64,000 nt of DNA from Bos javanicus. Taxonomy: Eukaryota > Chordata > Mammalia > Artiodactyla > Bovidae. Shown here piece by piece: positions 54,126 to 64,000 of this stretch. The notes under the pieces are model-generated. The model had not been told where the DNA came from and made no database searches. It saw only the letters and a program-made list of their open reading frames with translations. Made by a program: the position numbers and the translations under genes. Every line of letters starts with the position of its first letter. The stretch's first letter is position 1. The stretch spans positions 186,001-250,000 of the forward strand of contig NW_026893687.1 in the NCBI RefSeq assembly GCF_032452875.1, read 5' to 3'.

Positions 54126-55462
54126 TGACTGAGCATGCACTGTTCACGTGGCTGATCATACACTGATCACGTGATTGATCATGCACTGATCACTTGGATA
54201 TCATGCACTGATCACGTGGCTGATCATACACTGTTCACGTGTCTGACCATGCACTGATCACGTGGCTGATCATACACTGCTCACGTAACTGATCATGCAC
54301 TGATCACGTGGCTGATCATGCACTGATCACGTGGCTGATCATGCACTGATCACGTGGCTATCATGCACTGTCACGTGACTGATCATGCACTGATCACGTA
54401 ATTGATCATGCACTGATCACGTGGCTGATCATGCACTGATCACGTGACTGATCATGCACTGATCACGTGGCTGATCATGCACTGATCACGTGGCTATCAT
54501 GCACTGATCACGTGGCTGATCATGCACTGTCACGTGACTGATCATGCACTGATCACGTGGCATCATGCACTGATCACGTGGCTGATCATGCACTGATCAC
54601 GTGACTGATCATGCACTGATCACGTGGCTATCATGCACTGCTCACGTGGCTGATCATGCAATGATCACGTAGCTACCATGTACTGGTCACGTGACTGATC
54701 ATGCACTGATCACGTAATGATCATGCACTGATCACGTGGCTGATCATGCACTGATCACGTGGCTGATCATGCACTGATCACGTGACTATCATGCACTGAT
54801 CACGTGACTGATCATGCACTGATCACGTGGCTGATCATGCACTGATCACGTGGCTGATCATGCACTGATCACGTGGCTGATCACACATGATCACGTGACT
54901 GATCATGCACTGATCACGTGGCTATCATGCACTGATCACGTGGCTGATCATGCACTGATCACGTGGCTATCATGCACTGATCACGTGGCTGATCATGCAC
55001 TGATCACGTAGCTATCATGTACTGGTCACGTGACTGATCATGCACTGATCACGTGACTGATCATGCACTGATCACGTGGCTGATCATGCACTGATCACGT
55101 GGCTGATCACACACGATCACGTGACTGATCATGCACTGATCACGTGACTGATCATGCACTGATCACGTGGCTATCATGCACTGATCACGTGGCTATCATG
55201 CACTGATCACGTGGCTGATCATCACACGATCACGTGACTGATCATGCACTGATCACGTGGCTGATCATGCACTGATCACGTGGCTATCATGCACTGATCA
55301 CGTGGCTGATCATGCACTGATCACGCAGCTACCATGCACTGGTCACATGACTGATCATGCACTGATCACGTGACTGATCATGCACTGATCACGTGGCTTA
55401 TCATGCACTGATCATGTGACTGATCATGTGCTGATCATGTTTGGTGTCATACACTGATCATG

Positions 55463-55709
55463 TGCCTCTGGAGGCAATGAACAAAGAGCTGAGTAGGCAG
55501 GAATCAGTCAGCAGGCAATAATCATGGAACTCAGCTGTGAGAAATCATGCTGCTCAGCTGGCAATAATCAAGCAGATGAGCAGGCAGGAATTATGCAGCA
55601 CAGCTGGCAATTGTCAAGCAGATGACAGGCAGGAATCGTGCAGCTCAGCTGGCAATTGTCAAGCAGATGAGCAGACAGTAATCACGCAGCTCAGCAGGCC
55701 CTGATCACG
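55463..55709 (+). repeat. Diverged block B17 (class B, 247 bp)
   Basis: TTTGGTGTC leader and GCAGGAATC, where its partner B10 has TTTGCTATC and GCACGAATC. Followed by a shortened GTGATTCATG unit and the cassette near 55908. Confidence 0.9.
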
Positions 55710-57432
55710 TGACTGAGCATGCACTGTTCACGTGGCTGATCATACACTGATCACGTGACTGATCATGCACTGATCACGTGATTCATGCACTGATCACGTG
55801 GCTGATCATGCACTGATCACGTGGCTGATCATGCACTGATCACGTGACTGATCATGCACTGATCACGTGGCTATCATGCACTGATCACGTGGCTGATCAT
55901 GCACTGATCACGGGACTGATCATGCACTGATCACGGGCTATCATGCACTGATCACATGACTGATCATGCACTGATCACGTGATGATCATGCACTGATCAC
56001 GTGACTGATCATGCACTGATCACGTGACTGATCATGCACTGATCACGTGGCTGATCATGCACTGATCACGTGGCTGATCATGCACTGATCACGTGGCATC
56101 ATGCACTGATCACGTGGCTGATCATACACTGATCACGTGACTGATCATGCACTGATCACGTGGCTATCATGCACTGATCACGTGGCTGATCATGCACTGA
56201 TCACGTAGCTATCATGCACTGATCACGTGACTGATCATGCACTGATCACGTAACTGATCATGCACTGATCACGTGACTGATCATGCACTGATCACGTGGC
56301 TATCATGCACTGATCACGTGGCTGATCATGCACTGATCACGTAGCAACCATGCACTGATCACGTGACTGATCATGCACTGATCACGTGACTGATCATGCA
56401 CTGATCACGTGACTGATCATGCACTGATCACGTGACTGATCATGCACTGATCACGTGGCTATCATGCACTGATCACGTGGCTGATCATGCAATGATCACG
56501 TAGCTACCATGTACTGGTCACGTGACTGATCATGCACTGATCACGTAATTGATCATGCACTGATCACGTGGCTGATCATGCACTGATCACGTGGCTGATC
56601 ACACATGATCACGTGACTGATCATGCACTGATCACGTGGCTATCATGCACTGATCACGTGGCTGATCATGCACTGATCACGTGGATATCATGCACTGATC
56701 ACGTGGCTGATCATGCACGATCACATGACTGATCATGCACTGATCACGTGGCTATCATGCACTGATCACGTGGCTATCATGCACTGATCACGTGGCTGAT
56801 CATGCACTGATCACGTAGCTACCATGTACTGGTCACGTGACTGATCATGCACTGATCACGTGATTGATCATGCACTGATCACGTGGCTGATCATGCACTG
56901 ATCACGTGGCTGATCATGCACTGATCACGTGACTGATCATGCACTGATCACGTGACTGATCATGCACTGATCACGTGGCTATCATGCACTGATCACGTGG
57001 CTGATCATGCACTGATCACGTGCCTGATCATGCACTGATCACGTGGCTGATCATGCACTGATCACGTGACTGATCATGCACTGATCACGTGTCTGATCAT
57101 GCACTGATCACGTGGCTATCATGCACTGATCACGTGGCTGATCATGCACTGATCACGTGACTGATCATGCACTGATCACATGACTGATCATGCACTGATC
57201 ACGTGACTGATCATGCACTGATCACGTGGCTATCATGCACTGATCACGTGGCTGATCATGCACTGATCATGTAGCTATCATGTACTGATCACGTGACTGA
57301 TCATACACTGATCAGTGACTGATCATGCACTGATCACGTGGCTGATCATGCACTGATCACGTGACTGATCATGCACTGATCACGTGGCTATCATGCACTG
57401 ATCACGTGGCTGATCATGCACTGATCACGTGA
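55710..57432 (+). repeat. Homogeneous monomers after B17
   Basis: Near-canonical partner of 29087-30812, sharing the GATCAGTGACTG lesion near 57311 and the GATCATGTAGC unit near 57267. Confidence 0.85.
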
Positions 57433-57948
57433 CTGATCACACACTGATCACGTGACATATCATGCACTGATCACGTGGCACTCATGCACTGATCACGTGG
57501 CTGATCATACACTGATCACGTAACTGATCATGCACTGATCACGTGGCTATCATGCACTGATCACGTGGCTGTCATGGAATGATCACGTAGCTACCATATA
57601 CTGGTCACGTGACTGATCATGCACTGATCACGTAAATGATCATGCACTGATCACGTGACTGATCATGCACTGATCACGTGACTGATCATGCACTGATCAC
57701 GTGGCTATCATGCACTGCTCACGTGGCTGATCATGCAACGATCACGTAGCAACCATGTACTGGTCACGTGACTGATCATGCACTGATCACGTAATTATCA
57801 TGCACTGATCACGTGGCTGATCATGCACTGATCACGTGGCTGATCATGCACTGATCACGTGGATGATCATGCACTGATCACGTGGCTATCATGCACTGAT
57901 CACGTGGATATCATGCACTGATCACGTGGCTGATCACACATGATCACG
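57433..57948 (+). repeat. Orphan downstream-flank copy
   Basis: Partner of 30813-31328, equal length, with GATCACGTGACTG restored where the first copy has TGTTCACG. Confidence 0.78.
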
Positions 57949-60226
57949 TGACTGATCATGCACTGATCACGTGGCTATCATGCACTGATCACGTGGCTAT
58001 CATGCACTGATCACGTGGCTGATCATGCAATGATCACGTAGCTACCATGTACTGGTCACGTGACTGATCATGCACTGATCACGTGATTGATCATGCACTG
58101 ATCACGTGGCTGATCATGCACTGATCACGTGGCTGATCACACACTGATCACGTGACTGATCATGCACTGATCACGTGACTGATCATGCACTGATCACGTG
58201 GCTATCATGCACTGATCACGTGGATATCATGCACTGATCACGTGGCTGATCATGCACTGATCACGTGACTGATCATGCACTGATCACGTGACTGATCATG
58301 CACTGATCACGTGGCTGATCATGCACTGATCACGCAGCTACCATGTACTGATCACGTGACTGATCATGCACTGATCACGTGACTGATCATGCACTGATCA
58401 CGTGGCTGATCATGCACTGATCACGTGACTGATCATGCACTGATCACGTGACTGATCATGCACTGATCACGTGACTGATCATGCACTGATCACGTGGCTA
58501 TCATGCACTGATCACGTGACTGATCATGCACTGATCACGTCTATATCATGCACTGATCACGTGACTGATCATGCACTGATCACGTGGATGATCATGCACT
58601 GATCACGTGACTGATCATGCACTGATCACGTGACTGATCATGCACTGATCACGTGACTGATCATGCACTGATCACGTGGCTATCATGCACTGATCACGTG
58701 GCTGATCATGCACTGATCACGTGACTGATCATGCACTGATCATGACTGATCATGCACTGATCACGTGACTGATCATGCACTGATCACGTGACTGATCATG
58801 CACTGATCACGTAGCTATCATGCACTGGTCACGTGACTGATCATGCACTGATCACGTGACTGATCATGCACTGATCACGTGGCTATCATGCACTGATCAC
58901 GTGGCTGATCATGCACTGATCACGTGCCTGATCATGCACTGATCACGTGACTGATCATGCACTGATCACGTGGCTATCATGCACTGATCACGTGGCTGAT
59001 CATGCACTGATCACGTGGCTGATCATGCACTGATCACGTGGCTATCATGCACTGATCACGTGACTGATCATGCACTGATCACGTGGCTATCATGCACTGA
59101 TCACGTGGCTGATCATGCACTGATCACGTGGCTGATCATGCACTGATCACGTGGCTGATCATGCACTGATCACGTGACTGATCATGCACTGATCACGGCT
59201 ATCATGCACTGCTCACGTGGCTGATCATGCATGATCACGCAGCTATCATGCACTGATCACGTGACTGATCATGCACTGATCACGTGACTGATCATGCACT
59301 GATCACGTGGCTATCATGCACTGATCACGTGGCTGATCATGCACTGATCACGTAGCTACCATGCACTGATCACGTGACTGATCATGCACTGATCACGTGA
59401 CTGATCATGCACTGATCACGTGGCTATCATGCACTGATCACGTGGCTGATCATGCACTGATCACGTGACTGATCATGCACTGATCACGTGACTGATCATG
59501 CACTGATCACGTGGCTATCATGCACTGATCACGTGGCTGATCATGCATGATCACGTAGCTACATGTACTGGTCACGTGACTGATCATGCACTGATCACGT
59601 AATTGATCATGCACTGATCACGTGGCTGATCATGCACTGATCACGTGGCTGATCACACACTGATCACGTGACTGATCATGCACTGATCACGTGACTGATC
59701 ATGCACTGATCACGTGGCTATCATGCACTGATCACGTGGATATCATGCACTGATCACGTGGCTGATCACACACTGATCACGTGACTGATCATGCACTGAT
59801 CACGTGGCTATCATGCACTGATCACGTGACTGATCATGCACTGATCACGTGGCTGTCATGCACTGATCACGTGGCTATCATGCACTGATCACGTGGCTGA
59901 TCATGCACTGATCACGTGACTGATCATGCACTGATCACGTGGCTGATCATGCACTGATCACGTGGCTATCATGCACTGATCACGTGGCTGATCATGCACT
60001 GATCACGTAGCTATCATGCACTGATCACGTGACTGATCATGCACTGATCACGTAACTGATCATGCACTGATCACGTGGCTGATCATGCACTGATCACGTG
60101 GCTGATCATGCACTGATCACGTGGCTGATCATGCACTGATCACGTGACTGATCATGCACTGATCACGTGTCTGATCATGCACTGATCACGTGGCTATCAT
60201 GCACTGCTCACGTGGCTGATCATGCA
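57949..60226 (+). repeat. Homogeneous monomers before long flank of A14
   Basis: About 2.3 kb, partner of 31329-33633. Lesions GATCATGACTG near 58740 and CACGGCTATC near 59195. Confidence 0.85.
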
Positions 60227-60567
60227 TGATCACGCAGCTACCATGTACTGGTCACATGACTGATCATGCACTGATCACGTGACTGATCATGCAGTGATCA
60301 CGTGGCTATCATGCACTACTCACGTGGCTGATCATGCAATGATCATGTAGCTACCATGTACAGGTCACGTGAATGATCATACACCCATCAGGTGACTGAT
60401 CATGCACTGATCACGTGGCTATCATGCACTGATCACGAGACTGATCATGCACTGATCACGTCTATATCATGCACTGATCACATGACTGCCCATGCACTGA
60501 TCACGTGGATGATCATACACTAATCATGTGACAGATCATGCACTGATCACGTGGCTGATCATGCACT
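60227..60567 (+). repeat. Long (341-bp) upstream flank of A14
   Basis: Full landmark series as before A8. It is the left part of the 2,386-bp tandem duplication. Confidence 0.87.
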
Positions 60568-60687
60568 GATACCGTGACTGAGCATGGACTGATCACATGA
60601 CTATCATGTAGTGATCACGTGACTTAATGGCGCTGATCATGTGACTGATCATGCGCTGATCATGTTTGCTATCATACACTGATCATG

Positions 60688-60938
60688 TGCCTCTGGAGGC
60701 AATAAACAAAGAGCTGAGTAGGCACGAATCAAACAGTCAGCAGGCAATAATCATGGAACTCAGCTGTGAGGAATCATGCTGCTCAGCTGGCAATAATCAA
60801 GCAGCTGAGCAGGCAGGAATTACGCAGCACAGCTGGCAATTGTCAAGCAGATGACAGGCAGGAATCGTGCAGCTCAGCTGGCAATTGTCAAGCAGATGAG
60901 CAGACAGTAATCACGCAGCTCAGCAGGCCCTGATCACG
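60688..60938 (+). repeat. Diverged block A14 (class A, 251 bp)
   Basis: CTCAGCTGTGAGG state; open frame 60666-60854. Leader at 60568-60687. Confidence 0.92.
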
Positions 60939-61597
60939 TGACTGAGCATGCACTGTTCACGTGGCTGATCATACACTGATCACGTGATTGATCATGCACT
61001 GATCACTTGGATATCATGCACTGATCACGTGGCTGATCATACACTGTTCACGTGTCTGACCATGCACTGATCACGTGGCTGATCATACACTGCTCACGTA
61101 CTGATCATGCACTGATCACGTGGCTATCATGCACTGATCACGTGGCTGAACATGCACTGTTCACGTGGCTGATCACACACCTGTCACGTGACATATCATG
61201 CACTGATCACGTGGCACTCATGCACTGATCACGTGGCTGATCATACTCTGCTCACGTAACTCATCATGCACACATCACGTGGCTATCATGCACTGCTCAC
61301 GTGGCTCGTCATGGAATGATCACGTAGCTACCATATACTGGTCACGTGACTGATCATGCACAGATCACGTAAATGATCATGCACTGTTCACGTGACTGAT
61401 CATGTACTGATCACGTGACTGATCATGCACTGATCACGTGGCTATCATGCTCTGCTCACGTGGCTGATCATGCAACGATCACGTAGCAACCATGTACTGG
61501 TCACGTGACTGATCATGCACTGATCACGTAATTGATCCTGCACTGATCACGTGGCTCATCATGCACTGATCACGTGGCTGATCACACACGTATCACG
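60939..61597 (+). repeat. Long downstream flank of A14
   Basis: Full series, with CTCACGTACTG (one A lost) near 61093 and GATCCTGCAC near 61546. Both private states recur after A15, showing a recent local duplication. Confidence 0.85.
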
Positions 61598-62612
61598 TGA
61601 CTGATCATGCACTGATCACGTGACTATCATGCACTGATCACGTGGCTATCATGCACTGATCACGTGGATATCATGCACTGATCACGTGGCTGATCACACA
61701 CGTATCACGTGACTGATCATGCACTGATCACGTGGCTATCATGCACTGATCACGTGGCTATCATGCACTGATATCATGCACTGATCACGTGGCTGATCAC
61801 ACACTGATCACGTGACTGATCATGCACTGATCACGTGGCTGATCATGCACTGATCACGTGACTGATCATGCACTGATCACGTGACTGATCATGCACTGAT
61901 CACGTGGCTGATCATGCACTGATCACGTGACTGATCATGCACTGATCACGTGACTGACTGATCACGTGACTGATCATGCACTGATCACGATCATGCACTG
62001 ATCACGTGGCTGATCATGCACTGATCACGTGACTGATCATGCACTGATCACGTGACTGATCATGCACTGATCACGTGGCTGATCATGCACTGATCACGTG
62101 GCTGATCATGCACTGATCACGTGGCTGATCATGCACTGATCACGTGGCTGATCATGCACTGATCACGTGGCTATCATGCACTGATCACGTGGCTGATCAT
62201 GCACTGATCACGTGACTGATCATGCACTGATCACGTCTGATCATGCACTGATCACGTGACTGATCATGCACTGATCACGTGGCTATCATGCACTGATCAC
62301 GTGACTGATCATGCACTGATCACGTGGCTATCATGCACTGATCACGTGACTGATCATGCACTGATCACGTAATTGATCATGCACTGATCACGTGACTGAT
62401 CATGCACTGATCACGTGACTGATCATGCACTGATCACGTGGCTGATCATGCACTGATCACGTGGCTGATCATGCACTGATCACGTGACTGATCATGCACT
62501 GATCACGTGGCTGATCATGCACTGATCACGTGACTGATCATGCACTGATCTCGTGTCTGATCATGCACTGATCACGTGGCTATCATGCACTGCTCACGTG
62601 GCTGATCATGCA
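61598..62612 (+). repeat. Irregular monomers between A14 and A15
   Basis: An unusual cluster of broken units: GCACTGATATCATGCACTG near 61765, GTGACTGACTGATCACG near 61951, GATCACGATCATG near 61983, CACGTCTGATC near 62232 and GATCTCGTGTCTG near 62548. No such density is seen in other uniform stretches. These may be breakpoints of the event that produced the 2,386-bp duplication. Confidence 0.75.
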
Positions 62613-62953
62613 TGATCACGCAGCTACCATGTACTGGTCACATGACTGATCATGCACTGATCACGTGACTGATCATGCACTGATCACGTGGCTATCATGC
62701 ACTACTCACGTGGCTGATCATGCAATGATCATGTAGCTACCATGTACAGGTCACGTGAATGATCATACACCCATCAGGTGACTGATCATGCACTGATCAC
62801 GTGGCTATCATGCACTGATCACGAGACTGATCATGCACTGATCACGTCTATATCATGCACTGATCACATGACTGCCCATGCACTGATCACGTGGATGATC
62901 ATACACTAATCATGTGACAGATCATGCACTGATCACGTGGCTGATCATGCACT
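62613..62953 (+). repeat. Long (341-bp) upstream flank of A15
   Basis: Copy of 60227-60567 at +2,386. It breaks the alternation of long and short flanks, as expected if A15 arose by duplication of the A14 region. Confidence 0.87.
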
Positions 62954-63073
62954 GATACCGTGACTGAGCATGGACTGATCACATGACTATCATGTAGTGA
63001 TCACGTGACTTAATGGCGCTGATCATGTGACTGATCATGCGCTGATCATGTTTGCTATCATACACTGATCATG

Positions 63074-63323
63074 TGCCTCTGGAGGCAATAAACAAAGAGC
63101 TGAGTAGGCACGAATCATAAGTCAGCAGGCAATAATCATGGAACTCAGCTGTGAGGAATCATGCTGCTCAGCTGGCAATAATCAAGCAGCTGAGCAGGCA
63201 GGAATTACGCAGCACAGCTGGCAATTGTCAAGCAGATGACAGGCAGGAATCGTGCAGCTCAGCTGGCAATTGTCAAGCAGATGAGCAGACAGTAATCACG
63301 CAGCTCAGCAGGCCCTGATCACG
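63074..63323 (+). repeat. Diverged block A15 (class A, 250 bp, frame broken)
   Basis: CTCAGCTGTGAGG state. GAATCATAAGTCAG replaces GAATCAAACAGTCAG, a 1-bp net loss that also makes an in-frame TAA, so the open frame of the other A copies stops after about 22 codons. It shows that the frame is free to decay. Confidence 0.92.
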
Positions 63324-63977
63324 TGACTGAGCATGCACTGTTCACGTGGCTGATCATACACTGATCACGTGATTGATCATGCACTGATCACTTGGATATC
63401 ATGCACTGATCACGTGGCTGATCATACACTGTTCACGTGTCTGACCATGCACTGATCACGTGGCTGATCATACACTGCTCACGTACTGATCATGCACTGA
63501 TCACGTGGCTATCATGCACTGATCACGTGGCTGAACATGCACTGTTCACGTGGCTGATCACACACCTGTCACGTGACATATCATGCACTGATCACGTGGC
63601 ACTCATGCACTGATCACGTGGCTGATCATACTCTGCTCAACTGATCATGCACACATCACGTGGCTATCATGCACTGCTCACGTGGCTCGTCATGGAATGA
63701 TCACGTAGCTACCATATACTGGTCACGTGACTGATCATGCACAGATCACGTAAATGATCATGCACTGTTCACGTGACTGATCATGTACTGATCACGTGAC
63801 TGATCATGCACTGATCACGTGGCTATCATGCACTGCTCACGTGGCTGATCATGCAACGATCACGTAGCAACCATGTACTGTCACGTGACTGATCATGCAC
63901 TGATCACGTAATTGATCCTGCACTGATCACGTGGCTCATCATGCACTGATCACGTGGCTGATCACACACGTATCACG
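63324..63977 (+). repeat. Long downstream flank of A15
   Basis: Copy of 60939-61597, sharing CTCACGTACTG and GATCCTGCAC. Private lesions are CTGCTCAACTG near 63635 (CACGT lost) and TACTGTCACG near 63876. The window ends 23 bp later in canonical monomer. Confidence 0.84.
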
Positions 63978-64000
63978 TGACTGATCATGCACTGATCACG

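Larger units (their letters stand above)
1..64000 (+). repeat. 23-bp satellite array (whole window)
   Basis: Every part of the window can be read as tandem units of about 23 bp, all in one orientation. The canonical unit is CACTGATCACGT followed by GGCTGATCATG; frequent variants have GACTGATCATG, a 22-bp form GGCTATCATG, and AGCTACCATG or AATTGATCATG in the second half. Dividing window length by unit length gives about 2,800 units (an estimate, not a count). Each canonical unit holds CACTGATCACG, with its CACGTG E-box completed across the half-unit boundary, and two TGATCA palindromes. TGA stops occur about every 11-12 bases on both strands and shift frame between units, so canonical arrays cannot encode a long protein. 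This is typical of a eukaryotic satellite; its chromosomal location is unknown. Confidence 0.97.
60227..64000 (+). repeat. 2,386-bp tandem duplication
   Basis: Two successive copies of flank-leader-A-flank (A14, A15) at a spacing of 2,386 bp; the second runs off the window. Shared private states (CTCACGTACTG, GATCCTGCAC, GTGTCTG before the flank) distinguish the pair from all other A copies. Confidence 0.85.

Noticed and set aside
1..64000. CRISPR array
   Set aside because: Repeats of 22-23 bp are directly adjacent with no unique spacers, and no cas gene is present.
1..64000. CENP-B box
   Set aside because: I found no match to the TTCG...CGGG pattern in canonical monomers or blocks. The CACGGG cassettes lack the left half.
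1..64000. Bacterial origin with clustered GATC (Dam) sites
   Set aside because: GATC is very dense, but 64 kb without any gene is not bacterial, and there are no DnaA boxes or AT-rich unwinding element.
1..64000. Assembly artefact from collapsed or repeated reads
   Set aside because: Not excluded, but copies differ by many private substitutions and indels, and long duplications differ by a full 8.27-kb unit, which a simple copy error would not give.
1..64000. Inverted segments or palindromic arms at large scale
   Set aside because: All blocks and monomers read in the same direction throughout; only short dyads within monomers are present.

Overview
The whole window is satellite DNA. From base 1 to base 64000 it is one uninterrupted head-to-tail tandem array with a monomer of about 23 bp: a 12-bp half CACTGATCACGT followed by an 11-bp half GGCTGATCATG. 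Common variants have GACTG in the second half, or a 22-bp form ending CTATCATG. I see no protein-coding gene, RNA gene, transposon or CRISPR array and no strand switch. Canonical monomers carry the palindrome TGATCA twice. This puts TGA stops on both strands, and because 23 is not a multiple of 3 they rotate through every frame. Such DNA points to a eukaryotic, probably centromeric, pericentromeric or subtelomeric satellite. Frequent CACGTG to CACATG or CATGTG changes look like decay of methylated CpG and would fit a vertebrate, but the species cannot be fixed from this sequence. A simple-satellite family such as those catalogued in primates is possible but unverified.

The array has several nested levels. 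(1) The 23-mer is itself two related half-units. (2) Monomer variants follow a recurrent order. (3) Thirty-two blocks of about 230-251 bp interrupt the uniform monomers. They look like a foreign insert but keep the 22-24 bp period and are strongly diverged copies of the same monomer. They form two classes: 15 copies of class A (about 251 bp, with AATAAA, a 120-bp leader and flanks of diverged monomers) and 17 copies of class B (232-247 bp, AATGAA instead, followed by a cassette in which CACGTG becomes CACGGG). (4) Class A copies with a long (341-bp) and a short upstream flank alternate. (5) Block spacings show very large duplications: 34,900 bp (1-11 kb against 35-46 kb), 26.6 kb (13.9-34 kb against 40.5-60.7 kb), a tandem 8,269-bp unit (5.6-13.9 kb against 13.9-19.3 kb) and a tandem 2,386-bp duplication at the right end. 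The difference 34,900 minus 26,631 is exactly 8,269, so the two long blocks differ by one copy of the 8.27-kb unit.

Layout in block order (A or B, left edge): A1 1217, B1 3761, A2 5640, B2 6854, A3 10227, B3 11026, B4 12030, A4 13909, B5 15128, A5 18497, B6 19296, B7 21315, B8 23516, A6 24963, B9 25578, A7 27249, B10 28840, A8 34095, A9 36117, B11 38661, A10 40540, B12 41758, A11 45125, B13 45924, B14 47942, B15 50142, A12 51589, B16 52202, A13 53875, B17 55463, A14 60688, A15 63074.

The main functional idea is regulatory rather than coding. Nearly every canonical monomer holds the E-box CACGTG with one CpG in its centre, so the window has over two thousand potential bHLH-ZIP sites in fixed orientation and spacing. 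Some match the fuller palindrome GTCACGTGAC. The diverged blocks carry CAGCTG or CAGGTG E-boxes instead. Whether anything binds them is inference. The repeated short open frames (62 codons, 80 in one copy) lie inside class A blocks, start with TTG, and are judged non-coding.
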